NCBI RefSeq assembly: GCF_910594005.1
Contig: NC_057815.1
Coordinates: 84,863,552-84,927,551 of the forward strand
Direction: 5' to 3'
From: Cervus elaphus
Taxonomy: Eukaryota; Chordata; Mammalia; Artiodactyla; Cervidae
Length of the DNA stretch: 64,000 nucleotides
Positions within the stretch are counted from its first letter, which is position 1, and each line of letters opens with the position of its first letter. The notes beneath the pieces are model-generated. The model worked only from the letters and a program-made list of their open reading frames with translations. It was not told the origin of the DNA and did not search any database. A program made the translations under genes and the position numbers. Positions 44,161-55,626 of this stretch are shown piece after piece.

Positions 44161-44799
44161 GTTAACTCTAAATATAGTTTTAGCGATTGTTAAATGTATT
44201 GGGGTAAAAGGAAACAGCCAAATATTGGGTGAGGGCTAGAAAGTGAAGGTCAAGAGAATGAAGAGAAAAAAAGCATAAAAAAAATTTTCTAAAGGTCAAA
44301 AGAGCTCTTTCTTCCATCAAGGCCATATTTTGGTTTCCTAATACTACAGGTCTGTCTCGAAGAAACACTCCCTTAGACAGCAAGATGAATGACCCCAGGG
44401 TATCGAAAACAGGTGCCGGGCGTCAGGAGTGAAAAAAGGGAGAACAGCTGGGTGTTTTCACTGATGCGACAAGTTTGTTTGCAACATAAGGTATTTGACT
44501 TTAGCCTCATATTTTAAGCCCCATTTTATATATTTATTTAACAGGCAAGCAGATTGTAGCGCAAATTCACCTTTTGTGCATTCTTTTATGTGAGTTTCCT
44601 AAGCCATATTGTAAAGTCATATACTAAAAGTGCTTCCTCTTTTTGAAATGAAACTTTCAGATAAATGGGAGTTTTGTCACAGATATTATCAATGTAACTG
44701 AGACAGAATAATAAATAATACTTGCTTTGTTTTCCCTTGAGGATGGTAAAAATAAAATTAAGATGACTTGCACAAAGACCACATCAATCAACAATATTG
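44161..44799. other. Unassigned sequence
   Basis: No gene or repeat family recognised. Confidence 0.3.
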
Positions 44800-44975
44800 C
44801 CAGGCAGCCTGGTTTAAAATCCTTTCTCAATGTGTGATCTTCATCAAATTATCTAATCTTTCTAAAATTTGGTTTTCCAATCATGAAATGGGGATCATAA
44901 CAGTCCTAGTTTGTAGAATGTTTGAAACATTTAAACGAGTATATACCAACTTCGTAGAACAGAGCTTGCATATAA
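44800..44975 (+). mobile_element. MIR SINE fossil
   Basis: Sense MIR: CCTGGTTTAAAATCCTTTCTC, TTGGTTTTCCAATCATGAAATGGGGATCATAACAG and GAACAGAGCTTGCATAT. Confidence 0.7.
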
Positions 44976-46164
44976 CTACCCCTCAGCGTTTGCCCATCTA
45001 GTGTCATTATCAGTGATTGATATCTGATGGAATGGGTCCTATTAAATTGTTTCCTATGATGTACCTCATATGTATAACCGATTTCTTGAACATGACTAAG
45101 AAGAAACCAGTTCTAAGGAACAAAATGGAGAGCAAGTACATATTTATCATCAACTTTTCTACAAAGACATAGATACCTGTAAAGATGGAAGATACCCCTT
45201 GGAAAGATACTCCTTCTATTCCACACTCCAGAGAATCTACACCACGGTCATGACAGCTGCATTATTTTATGACTGATGAAATTCATCAGCTGCCCCTTTT
45301 TGGGAAAATGGTGCCCACCCTTACAATTATGAATGTGGTTGAGCACTTTTGTGGGTAACATTCCATGAACTTGTCTGGTGTCCCAGGCTCTTGATCTTAA
45401 AGCCAAGTCTACTTCCTCCCAGTCAAACCCACGTGCCCTGAAAGCATTCACAACACAGCAATAGACAGGGTGGCCTCTTGCAACCATCTTTCTGAAAAGC
45501 TACCAAACTATACTAACAATAAAGGCACTCATTTTCAAAAACTCAATACTTGCACTTACTCTTTTTTTAAACAAGAGGATTTTAATGCAGGGCATTTGTT
45601 TGTTTGTTTGTTTACTGAGGTGAAGAGGAGCTGAAAAGCCAAAGGGGGAACCATGAGGTAGCCCAGAAAATGACAACGACTGGAAATGTCTACTGCCCTC
45701 TAATAGACAGACAAGGGAGGAGGTTCAGAAACAGAGCCTATGGGCTGATGTCTGTTGTTGGAGGTTGGAACCATGAAGGGTTGAACCACCAGGGAGATGT
45801 GGCTGCTTCTGGAGGTGCTTCTGGAGCACAGATATTTAATATCTAAATGTTTGCTCATAGAACTTTCCATTCTCTTTGCCCTGGCTTTTGAGGCTGGAAG
45901 TAACTTAGAAGGCTGTAAGGACAAGAGCAAGGGAAGCCAAGATGTGCTTTGAAAGTCTCTGTTCTGAGATATCTGTTTCTTCATATAGTCAGTCTCGTAG
46001 GACATGGTTTTAGCACCTTTAAATTGGCTTAACTTTTAGATACTTTACCAAGTTAAAGCAATGACTGAGTTATGAGTCAAGATACCTAGGGCAGGAGAAA
46101 TGTCTGTAGTCTCTCTCACAGTTGGAACTATAATACCAATAAAAATCATTTGGAATCTCAAAGG
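44976..46164. other. Unassigned sequence
   Basis: No gene or repeat family recognised. A near-palindrome CTGATGAA-A-TTCATCAG sits at about 45272-45288. A (TTTG)n run lies at 45596-45614. An ATG-started 101-codon minus-strand frame (45700-46005) is Ser-rich and matches nothing known. Confidence 0.3.
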
Positions 46165-46632
46165 ACCACAAAGCTCTGTATAGTCAAAGCTAAGGTTTTT
46201 CCAATAGTCATGTACAGAAGTGAGAGTTGGACCACAAAGAAGGCTGAGCACCAAAGAACTGATACTTTTGAATTGTGGTGCTGGAGAAGACTCTTGAGAG
46301 TCCCTTGCACTGCAACGAGATCAAACCAGTCCATCCTAAAGGAAATCAACCCCAAATATGCATTGGAAGGACTAATGCTAAAGCTGAAGCTCCAATACTT
46401 TGGCTACCTGAGGCTAAGAGCTGATTCATTGGAAAAGACCCTGATGCTGGGAAAGATTGAAGGCAAAAGGAGAACAGGGTGGCAGAGGATGAGATTGTTA
46501 CAGCATCACTAACTTCATGGACAGGAACTTGAATAAACTCAGGGAGATAGTGGAGGAGAGGGAAGCCTGGTGTGCTGCAGTCCATGGGGTCACAGAGTTG
46601 GATGTGACTTAGTGAGTGAACAACAACAAGGC
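46165..46632 (+). mobile_element. BovB LINE 3' portion
   Basis: Sense BovB end with the C-terminal coding tail: a 120-codon frame at 46150-46512 carries SWTTKKAEHQRTD and LWCWRRLLRVP blocks. A 3' tail follows to GGTCACAGAGTTGGATGTGA and CAACAACAA. 5'-truncated and inactive. Confidence 0.93.
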
Positions 46633-47379
46633 CCAAATAAAGGTCATTTTCTTTTCTTCCTCTGGAGCTAAGAAAGAGACATCTCTTTTTCATGACATAT
46701 TTAAAAATGGAATTTTTACAGCATTATTTATCTTATAGTCCTGGCAACTAGGAATCTCAGTTAGTGGAGAGATACCTTGGATTAGGGAAGCATGGGCTCT
46801 GCCGTTTAGAAGACTAGGTGTTCTATGCAAACCTTTTCCTTTTAGACATCATTTTGCAGGAGAATGAACTTGCCCCATCTCCCCTCTACTCTGTGAGCTC
46901 CTAGAAGCCAAAGACCAGGTTTGACTGTCTATTTCACTCTCCTTCTCTAGTTATCAGCACAGGTCCATAATTTTAACAAATGAGTCAATTAATTAATTGA
47001 TTCAAGAAGTTCTTAAATCTCTTCTGAACAGTCCCACTCATATCATATGATTCTTTGTTAGTATTTCCTAAGAATCTGATATGACAACTACTGAATAACT
47101 AAAATCTTCTAGAACAGTCCGAATTTTGAGTATTCTACATACCATTCTAGCAAATGCCAGAAAAGATGCCTCAATTTCTGGCTTGAAAAATATCAATGCA
47201 GTAGATACACTTCATAAAACGGGGGCAGAAAACTTTGAAACTTCAAGACCCTCCGCTCAGCCCCAGTGTGTTAATCAACATGACACAAAGTACAGAGTAT
47301 AACTTCTGGAGTCTAAAGGTCTTGGGTTCAAATCCTCATTCTATTCTTTACTAGAGGTTTTCCAAAGAGTTTCCAAGAG
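46633..47379. other. Unassigned sequence with a short MIR piece
   Basis: A sense MIR fragment at 47285-47352 (TTCTGGAGTCTAAAGGTCTTGGGTTCAAATCC). The rest is unrecognised. Confidence 0.35.
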
Positions 47380-47550
47380 TCTTTTTTTCTTTCTTTTTAA
47401 TATTGATTTGATTGCTTTTGGTCTTAGTTGCAGCCTGTGGGATCTTCAGCTGCAACATGTGGGACCCACTTCCCCAAACAGGGATCCGAACTGAGCCCTC
47501 TGTATTGGAAACATGGGGTCTTAGACACTAGACCACCAGACTATTCCTCC
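47380..47550 (-). mobile_element. CHR-type SINE, antisense, degenerate
   Basis: Antisense features: TTTTTTTCTTTCTTTTTAAT tail, CTTAGTTGCAGCCTGTGGGA, GGGACCCACTTCCCCAAACAGG and TTAGACACTAGACCACCAGAC. Confidence 0.78.
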
Positions 47551-47696
47551 ATGATTTGATTTTCCTTCAGAAAGCACTGTGCAGTCAGAATTTTACATGG
47601 AAAGCAGACACATATAATAGATCGTTTGAACTTTCCTCCTGGGGGCAGGATGAAAGACCTACACATCAGCCCATTTGGTTTTCCCTCTAGCCTTGA

Positions 47697-47965
47697 GGGA
47701 GGAAATGGCAACCCACTCCAGTGCGCTTGCCAGGAAACTCCCATGGACGGAGGAGCCTGGTGGGCTGCAGTCCATGGGGTCAAGAAGAGTTGACACGGCT
47801 GAGCGACTTCACTTTCACTTTTCACTTTCATGCATTGGAGCAGGAAATGGCAACCCACTCCAGTGTTCTTGCCTGGAGAATCCCAGGGATGGGGGAGCCT
47901 GGTGGGCTGCTGTCTATGGGGTCGCACAGAGGCGGACACGACTGAAGTGACTTAGTAGCTGCAGC
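47697..47965 (+). mobile_element. Bov-A2 SINE (dimer)
   Basis: Two Bov-A units in tandem joined by the TTCACTTTTCACTTTCATGCATTGGAG linker (about 47815-47841), ending GAAGTGACTTAGTAGCTGCAGCA. CpG-rich remnants (GGACACGACTG) suggest a fairly young copy. Confidence 0.95.
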
Positions 47966-49149
47966 AATTATGCCTAACTCACCTCTCTGTGTCCCACTGC
48001 ATTCACAAACTCAAAGCTCTGTGGAACAAAGGTGGGAAACCACTGATTTTATCTTTCAGAACTTGAGTTTCATCATCTCTAAATGAGGAATTATAATACT
48101 TATCTGGATCAGGCGTGTTTATCACCAAAAAATTTCACAGCCACAGCACCGATTTAGTGTTTCATCTTCAGATAAGATCTCACTCCTGGAAGCTTTTTTC
48201 TAGTTGGGGAGAATGAGTTTGTGAACAGTATAAGTTTCCAACTTAAGTCCTGGCTCCTCACATTTTCTCCAAATTCTGCTTGGAAATGAAACAATATTTT
48301 CCTTATCTTATTTCTCTCTTCTTGAGCTTGACATACAGAGCTAAACATTTCAAGCTGAAGGGAATTTGACTTCAGTTTTTAATGTAAAATGGGCCATTAG
48401 TATAAGAGATGAGTGAAATGGATGGGGGCCATCTTACAAATAATCAACTGAAGTCAGATCCAAGATGACCCTAGGCAGCAGTTTTATCAATTGGTTAACA
48501 GGTATAAGACATAGATCACCAGTTTTATAGCCTTCCATAGCAGTTTGAAGTATTTCCAGCCTTTGCTAAGAGTTCTTCACCAGCCTCTTCTTGCCAACCC
48601 GTCTCAAAACCAATGAAACATATTTTCCATTTTTGTAAATACCACACAAGTTATGCTACTAACATATATCAATTAGTTATTGCTACATGACCAGAAGCAA
48701 AAGGTAAAACAAGTGTCAATAATTTGTATTTGCTTATGATTCTGGGTTAGCAATTTGGGTTGTGTTCAGCGAGATGCTTTTTTTTTTTTTTTATTGTGAG
48801 TTTCACCAGGGTACTTTATAAGCTTGCACTTAGAAACTGACTCAGTTGTGACCACATCATCTACAATGGCCGCAGGCATGTGCCTGGACTTTGCCAAGTG
48901 TCAGCTACAGCATCTCTGTTCTCCTCATTTCCAAGTGTCTAAGCCAGGATCATTGTCATCTTCCTCACAGTGTCCCCATCACCAATAAAAGAGGCTGAGC
49001 CCCAGGGTGCAGACACCTCTGCTTGTGTAGCATTTGCTGCTCTTGGCCAAATTCAAGCATAGATCCAAAGGTTGATGAAATGCATTTCTTCTCTTAATAG
49101 GGAGTGTGCCAAAGCCAAGCTGAAAAGGTTCATGTATACAAAGGCAGCG
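47966..49149. other. Unassigned sequence
   Basis: No gene recognised. A MIR-like trace lies near 48058-48105 and a T-run at 48778-48793. A GC-richer stretch at 48830-49030 resembles an old repeat but was not assigned. Confidence 0.3.
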
Positions 49150-49357
49150 TGCGCTTAGTCACTCAGTCCTGTCTGACTCTTTGTGACCCCATGGGCTATG
49201 GCCTGTTGGGCTCCTCTGTCCTTGGGGATTCTTCAGGCAAGAATACTGGAATGGGTTGCCATGCCCTCCTCCAGGGGATCTTCCCAACCCAGGGATCAAA
49301 CCCAGGTCTCCCGCATTGCAGGTGGATTCTTTACCATTGGAACCACCAGGGAAGTCT
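49150..49357 (-). mobile_element. Bov-tA SINE, antisense, full length
   Basis: Antisense copy from GTGCGCTTAGTCACTCAGTC to GGAACCACCAGGGAAG. The flanks share ATACAA (left about 49136-49141, right about 49362-49367). Confidence 0.93.
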
Positions 49358-50246
49358 AGGCATACAAGAATGGGAAGAATTATTGAAGCTTTTTTTGAAA
49401 ACAGTCTAACACAGATTTATTATAACCAACTGTGAGCTGTTGAGCTGTTTTTTTTTTTTTTTGAAAATCTATATTTATTCTGATAATCAAGTAAAGAAGA
49501 TTAGGAAAGTCTTATTTTTAAAAATGAGCAATAATTATTTCAAAGTTTTTCCTGAATTGTTTCTCAATCACTTGAATTTAGAAATACTTCTTCAGAAGTG
49601 AGAAAGGAATGTGGAGTTGTATCTTGTGTCTTGAGAAGTATTCATTATCCTTGGGTTTCTTGATGGAAGGCCAAAATATTCTTGAAAGAATATTGACAGC
49701 TCACAATTTCTTGAGAGATGAGAGAATCAGACTTTAAATTCGTAGAAACAGAGGTAGCTAAAAAGAATATGACGCAGAAAACCTAGCAGTGGTCTATTAG
49801 TGGATATAGTGTGGACTCCACTAGGACACAATGAAATCTCAAGCATTTTGAGTATTTTTGCCTCTCTACTTCAGCTTTAATTTCTAGAGAGTAATAATCT
49901 GCAATAGCCTACCTTTATCATATACTGTTTTTAACTCAGCTGAGGGCCAAGTTACTAGATATGTTCTTCATGAACTGGGGCCAGTAGGAACTAGGTATTT
50001 TTTCAAAAGGTGACTATGGTCTCAGGCGGGGAATAAATGGATGCTGGCAACCAGTAAGCAGCAAAAGTCCACTTACTCTGTCTGATGAAGATTGTTATGC
50101 CTACAATAGAGGTATCTAACAAGTCAGTCCCAAAGTGGAAAGCAGAAGTTTCATAATCACTTCTTTAAATTATTGAAATGCCGATGGTAAGTCCATTTCA
50201 GGGACAAAATAATCTTCTTCATTTTCCTTCTGGATCAACATCGAGG
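49358..50246. other. Unassigned sequence
   Basis: No gene or repeat family recognised. T-run at 49449-49462. Confidence 0.3.
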
Positions 50247-50920
50247 ACTTTACTGGGCATACACCTTGAGGAAACCACAATTCAAAAACACACGTGTACT
50301 CCAATGTTCATAACAGCATTGTTTACAATAGCCAGTACATGGAAGCAACATAATGTCCATAGATAGATGAATGGATAAAGAAGTCGTGGTACATATATAC
50401 AACAGAATATTACTCAGCCATAAAAAAGGAATGAGTTTGAGTCAGTCGAAATGAGGTTAAGTGAAATGAGGATAAACCTAGAGCCTGTTATACAGACTGA
50501 AGCAAGCCAGAAAGAGAAAAACAGATATCAAATATTAACATAACATATGGAATCTGGAAAAATGATACTGATGCACCTATTTTCCGGACAAGAGTAGAGA
50601 CACAGACATAGACAATGGGCTTGTAGCCACAGTAGGGGAAGGAGAGGGTGGGACAAAGCGGGAGAGTAGTGTTGACATATATACCCCACCTTGTGTATGA
50701 TAGAGAGCTAGTGGGAAGCTGCTGTTACAACAGAGAGTTCAGCTCGGTGTTCTGTGATGACCTAGCGGGGTGGGGTGGGGAGTGGGGGAGACTCAAGAGG
50801 GAGGAGAAATCTGTATACATATGGCCGATTCACACTGTTGTAGAGCAGAAACTAACACGATACTGTCAAGTAATTATCCTCTAACTAAAAATAAATCGAA
50901 AAATAAATAAAAGAGGAAAA
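50247..50920 (+). mobile_element. 5'-truncated L1 (bovine type), 3' end
   Basis: Starts TTACTGGGCATACACCTTGA and continues through GTGTACTCCAATGTTCATAA, GAATATTACTCAGCCATAAA and AGAAACTAACACGATACTGTC to a tail of AAAATAAAT units. It contains the distal 3' UTR and only the last coding-adjacent part of the element. Confidence 0.93.
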
Positions 50921-51744
50921 GCACTGAAGACTTTCAGACTTGGCATGGAGGATGTGACTCGACTGAGCAGAACCACTGAAGACCCTTCTTTTTTAATGGT
51001 AAGTCCTCTGGACCCTCTTCTATCTCGTGGGATTCCTGTCACTCAGCAAAGGGAAAAAGGCAAGTCTCACCAGACATGATGAATTAGCACACTGTCTCTT
51101 GGAGCTTCATCCTCGGATGCCTGCGTTCGCTGCCCTCTCAGCAAACCCTGCAGGGCTGAGGTCATAACTCCACCTCCAGCTGTGGCTGTCTGGTGTGTGG
51201 TGGTTTGGAATCTAATGACTCAAAGCCATCATCCCAGGTAGCAGCTGGCTGTCTTTGGATTCCTCTCCTCCTAATGTTCCATTAACCTCTCACAGCTGTT
51301 CTCCCTTTGCACCAGCAGCACTCTGGCTGATCTCTCCCCTTCTGGCAGGGAGGTTCATCATTAATACATCCTCCCCCCGCTTCCCCTCCTCTCCGCCTAC
51401 CAGTGCTCTCTATTACTGCCTGCTCTGCCAGAGGCAATCCATCCCGCTGTCTGCTCAGCATCAGCTTCACTGGGTTTCAGCACTGTTGGCCCCTAAGGCA
51501 ACGTGGGTCCAGGACCATTAGATACTGGGTTGGAAGCTCGTTAGGGTACCTACTTGTGTAAGAACAGGAACTCTAGGAGAGTTGAGCCCTCATTCCCTTA
51601 CTGACCTGCTAGCACGCTCTTGTTCAGACTCCAATATCTGTAAGTGGATGTTCTCTTGCCTGGCTATAGCTCAAATTAACTACAATAATAAAAATCATAG
51701 CGACAATGGTTAATACAATCATAAGTAAAAACACTATCATTATA
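50921..51744. other. Unassigned, GC-richer sequence
   Basis: The stretch 51080-51520 is noticeably GC-richer than its surroundings and free of recognised repeats. Frames of 62-88 codons overlap on both strands, none with a motif. A candidate conserved non-coding element, nothing more. Confidence 0.3.
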
Positions 51745-51915
51745 ATAACACTGGTCAATTTCATGTAGAGGGTGTTAACTGTGCTAAAACTGTGGCAAAC
51801 GCTACACTCTCCGATTAAATTCTAACAGCGTCTCTGTGAGTTAGGTAATGATGGTAAGGCTATACCAGGCCACAGAAAGTTTAATAAAGCTGCCCAAGGC
51901 CATTCCACTGGTAAG
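51745..51915 (-). mobile_element. MIR SINE fossil, antisense
   Basis: Antisense MIR: CTGTGGCAAACGCTACACTC, CAGCGTCTCTGTGAGTTAGGTAATGATGG, then AATAAAGCTGCCCAAGGCC. Confidence 0.72.
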
Positions 51916-52314
51916 AAAAAAACTTGTACTTGATCCTGACTTCTCTATTTTCTTTAAAGCTTGAGCTTTTAACTATTATGCATACTAATAGAATACCTAC
52001 CAGCTTGGGATTTTATCTGTATCAACATTTCAAAACTAAATGTCGTCTAGTATTCAAACCATTAGAAAGGTTGGTAGAAATGAATTTGGTCTACTTAAAT
52101 ATATAGTGCATTTTGTTTGTACGGATTTAAAAATAAAACATCAAAAGAATTCCCAACTGTAGTTCTTCTGTTAACCAAGGACATTTCCTCCCTCTCTCCT
52201 ATTTATAAGGGCAATGTAATTGGAAAGGTATGAGAAGCACTGATGTTTTGTGACTCTTTGATTAATAAATACGTTTCTCATCAGAATAAGTTAGAGTATA
52301 ACTTGCAAGAAAAC
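51916..52314. other. Unassigned AT-rich sequence
   Basis: No gene or repeat family recognised. Confidence 0.3.
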
Positions 52315-52400
52315 TAGGGTCATGCCTGCTTACCTGTCCCAGTGCTTAGGATAGTATCTGGCATACTGTGGATGCTCACGGCTGTTTAATGAATAAGGAA
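52315..52400 (+). mobile_element. L2 LINE 3' end
   Basis: Sense L2 end: TACCTGTCCCAGTGCTTAGGATAGTATCTGGCATA, then GATGCTCACGGCTGTTTAATGAATAAGG. Confidence 0.62.
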
Positions 52401-52675
52401 AGAAAAGAAAAGGAAAAAGAAAAAGAATGATGGAAAGAAAGAAGCATCTCCAGTGATGACAGTACCGTTCCTATCCACAGTCAGTACAGACAGTTCACAT
52501 TCATGCTGATGGTTTCCCCATAACTTCATCTGAGGGCATTATTGGACTTAGGAGTATTTGTCCTTTATGCTGAGCAGTTCAGAAGGTCCAGGGAGTTAAG
52601 CCCCAAAGAAGTCCTCTTATTGAGTAATTCAAGTTTGTGGCTAAATAACCCAATTTCTTAACCCTCAGTAGGTGA

Positions 52676-53095
52676 TTCTGAGTGAAAGGAAGAAAGAAAG
52701 GAAGTAGGAAGAAGTGCAATGGAATAAAGAAGAAAAATAATCAAAGAAAGAAAGAGTATAAATGAAGAAATAGGGGAAAAAAAGAAAACAGAGACAACAG
52801 GAGGAATGGAATCAAGGAAGAAGGGAAGGAGGTAAAGAGACAAAGGGGAGGAAATGACAGAAAGGAGAAAAAGGAAAAGAGAAAAAGGAATCAGAGGGAG
52901 AAAAAGAAAGCTAGAGGGGAGGATCTAAGAAAAATAAGTAGAAAGGAGGGAAGCTAAAAAGTGAAAAAAGAAAGAATGAGAGGACCAGAAGAATATTAGG
53001 AGGAAGAAACTAGGGAGCAAGTAAGAAAGAAGGATGAAAGGACTTTAGATATTTGTAAAAAGAAAAAAGGGGGGGGTAGTAGAAGAAACAGGGAT
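52676..53095 (+). repeat. 420-bp purine-rich (GA) tract
   Basis: The plus strand is overwhelmingly A and G (GGAAGAAAG, GAAAAAGG and GGGGAGG type units), with only scattered C and T. No single period dominates. A shorter related patch lies at 52390-52445. Long polypurine tracts can form triplex (H-DNA) and stall polymerases. No coding content. Confidence 0.9.
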
Positions 53096-53919
53096 TTAGA
53101 GATGCTGATGGCAGGGAGACACAGAGGACGTTGTAAAAATAATTTCCTAAACAAACCGACACATCATCATGCCTCTCTTCCACAGTGCAAAAGAGCATTT
53201 CCTCATGTCTGACTACAGCGCCTGGTTCAGCACGAAACAGCATATCCTGGATTATAGCAGCAGGGTCTCGTTTATCTCCTGAAGGACTGCTTTGCCTGTC
53301 TCCCTGTGTACATGCCATGTTTCCCCTGTTGCACCTTGGGTTCTTTGGTTGTTCCCCAGGAAAGCCAAGCTTGAGAAATTCAGGCTGGGGCAGCTGTAGG
53401 TTCGGCCACCTTGAGCATCTCAGTACATTTCAGGGGTCCGGGGACAGATGTATGATGCATTCCCTGGATCAAGGATAACTTATAAGTCAGAAACAAATTT
53501 ACTGAATGAGACAAATGTCTATCATTGGCATGACATTTCCACTGTGGTTTAATACATTCCTATTTATGGGTGAGAAACTGTTTCTGTCACAAGATAATTA
53601 TTTATAGCCCAGTCACTGAGAAAATTATTCATTTTTTTCTTTTAAAAAATATTTTCCAAAGTACTTTTCTTCCTCTAGACTGAAAAGATTGACCCAATCT
53701 CAAAGATGGTGACAAGAATCAAGAATCTATAGTTTTACAGTCAGCTCTGTCACCAGTTAGTAACATAGCCTGATGAACTATTTCATTCCCCTACATCTTG
53801 CTCCAGAGGAGTTTGGATAAATTCATTAGTATTCCAAGTGGGCTTTGTAGAACACCTTCTTGATCTCCAAGAACTGGGGAGACAGGGAGGGAGCCAGACC
53901 CTCTGGTCATGTTTCATCT
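53096..53919. other. Unassigned sequence
   Basis: No gene recognised. The stretch 53160-53480 is GC-richer than its surroundings and repeat-free, with overlapping frames of about 100 codons on both strands but no motif. Confidence 0.3.
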
Positions 53920-53929
53920 AAAACAGTCC

Positions 53930-54081
53930 TGAGGCTTCCCTGGTGGTCCAGTGGATAAGACTCTGCAATTCCAACGCGGGGGGCCTGAGTTTGATCCCTA
54001 GATCCCACATGCCACATGAGCTCTAAGGCCACAGCGAAGAGCCAGTAAACCAAATAAATTTTTAAGAAAGAAAATAAAAAT
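53930..54081 (+). mobile_element. CHR-type SINE
   Basis: Sense copy with GGCTTCCCTGGTGGTCCAGT, GAGTTTGATCCCTAGATCCC and an A-rich tail. 10-bp TSD with one mismatch: AAAACAGTCC at 53920-53929 and AAAATAGTCC at 54082-54091. Confidence 0.93.
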
Positions 54082-54091
54082 AAAATAGTCC

Positions 54092-55339
54092 CAATGATTG
54101 ATTTCACCATGTTGAGGTTCAAATAAGCTTCCCTTCAAAGAAAAATTTCCATGAAAAATATGAAGAATGCTAACATTAACACATTAATTACAAAATAATA
54201 ATATTAAACATGTTTTAAGTCCTTTTCAAGTCTTCTTGTATCAATCAATTCTCATTATATAAAGAAGCAAATAAATCAAGATAAACATCCTGTAAAAACA
54301 GTTTAAGGCACAAATGGCATTTTCTTTCAATGGCAGTGGACAGAATTATTCTAAAGCAAAATGCAAGAATGCATTAAATTATGGAGACATTTGTAGAGAC
54401 ACCTGCAAAATGTGTTTCCATGGGTCTGTTTACTCTTAAAATCTTTTGTCAATTTCCCCCCCGCAGACTACAAGCAGGGCTGCCAAGCTTTCTGAGAAGC
54501 TCTGCAAAGGCATGTCTTTAGAAAGGTAGTTTAGGGGATGTACCGCCTCCCCATCTTGTGCTCTTATCAAAATGTCAGAGGAGCACACACGCTGAGAAGA
54601 TTTCTCTCCCCTTCCACATGCATTAGCCCTCAGTCTGTGGATTAGATGGCTATCACAGAGACTGAAAGCAAGTAGAAAAAGACATTAAAATATTTCTTGC
54701 CTTAAGTTCCCTTTGTGTTTTGTCCAGGCCAGAAGGGAAGTCAAAACTGCTTCTCTCCAGGGTCGGCAATTTCCAAGAGATCAAGCCGAGTGCGGGGTAA
54801 GGAGCAAGCAGCTTCTTGGGGCCCCTCAAGCTCCAGCTGTTTTCTTGATTTGTCTTTGAAAGAAGCAGGAAAAGGTGAAAGGTATTAAGAAGATGAAATG
54901 CAAGGGTGGGAGGTGGGAACTCCTTGCTAAACTGTAGCTCCAAATTGATTTAAGAAAAGGGCCCTGGGTAGGAGCAGCAATTATGTGAAAATGGAAGTAT
55001 TCCTGGATACTTCTGAAGGCCATCAAATACTTCACTACTTCTATGACTCTGAGGAACAGAAGACTGTGTTTTGTTTGTTTGGAAGTTTACAGTCACAGCT
55101 CCTTACCCCAGGCTTCGAGTCCCACCTGCAGACAAGACATTATTCTGGGACACTCAGGCTCCCTCAAATCATCTGAAGTAGATGAAAAAGTTCCTCCCCA
55201 AAGAGAGAAAGCTGTTTGCAAGTAGACTGTTCTTATCAAGATAATTCTATAAAATGTTTATTCTTTAAAAGTAATTCTGTAATATGGATCCTGTTCTGTA
55301 GAAAGAAGATGAGAAATCTTATAGTAAAATAATCATCAG
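54092..55339. other. Unassigned sequence
   Basis: No gene or repeat family recognised in 1.2 kb. Frames of up to 96 codons lack motifs. Apparently repeat-poor. Confidence 0.3.
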
Positions 55340-55413
55340 TCAAAAATCCTGGCTTTTTCTCTTACTAGCTGGGTGACCACAGGCAAGTTACTTTATCTGT
55401 TTTCTCATCTGTG
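55340..55413 (+). mobile_element. MIR SINE fragment
   Basis: Sense MIR core: CTTACTAGCTGGGTGACCACAGGCAAGTTACTTTATCTG, then TTTTCTCATCTGTGAG. Cut short by the adjacent Bov-tA. Confidence 0.75.
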
Positions 55414-55414
55414 A

Positions 55415-55626
55415 GTGCTAAGTCACTTTGTTCACGTACTACTCTTTGCGACCCCATAGACTGTAGCCCACCAGGCTCCTCTGTCCATGGGATTTTCCAG
55501 GCAAGAATAGCGGAGTGGGTTGACAGTTCCTACTCCAGGGCATCTTTCCGACCCAAGGCTTGAAGCCACATCTCCTGTGACTCCTGCATTGGCAAAGGGA
55601 TTCTTTACCAGTGGTGGCCCAGGAGA
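55415..55626 (-). mobile_element. Bov-tA SINE, antisense, near full length
   Basis: Antisense copy from GCTAAGTCACTTTGTTCACG to TTTACCAGTGGTGGCCCAGG. It lies inside or at the end of the MIR. Confidence 0.9.

Noticed and set aside
45272..45288. Short palindrome CTGATGAA-A-TTCATCAG
   Set aside because: Eight-base arms are expected by chance in 64 kb and nothing around it suggests an operator or hairpin gene.
53225..53245. RE1/NRSF-like TTCAGCAC...ACAGC
   Set aside because: Spacing between half sites is two bases too short and the right half is incomplete.
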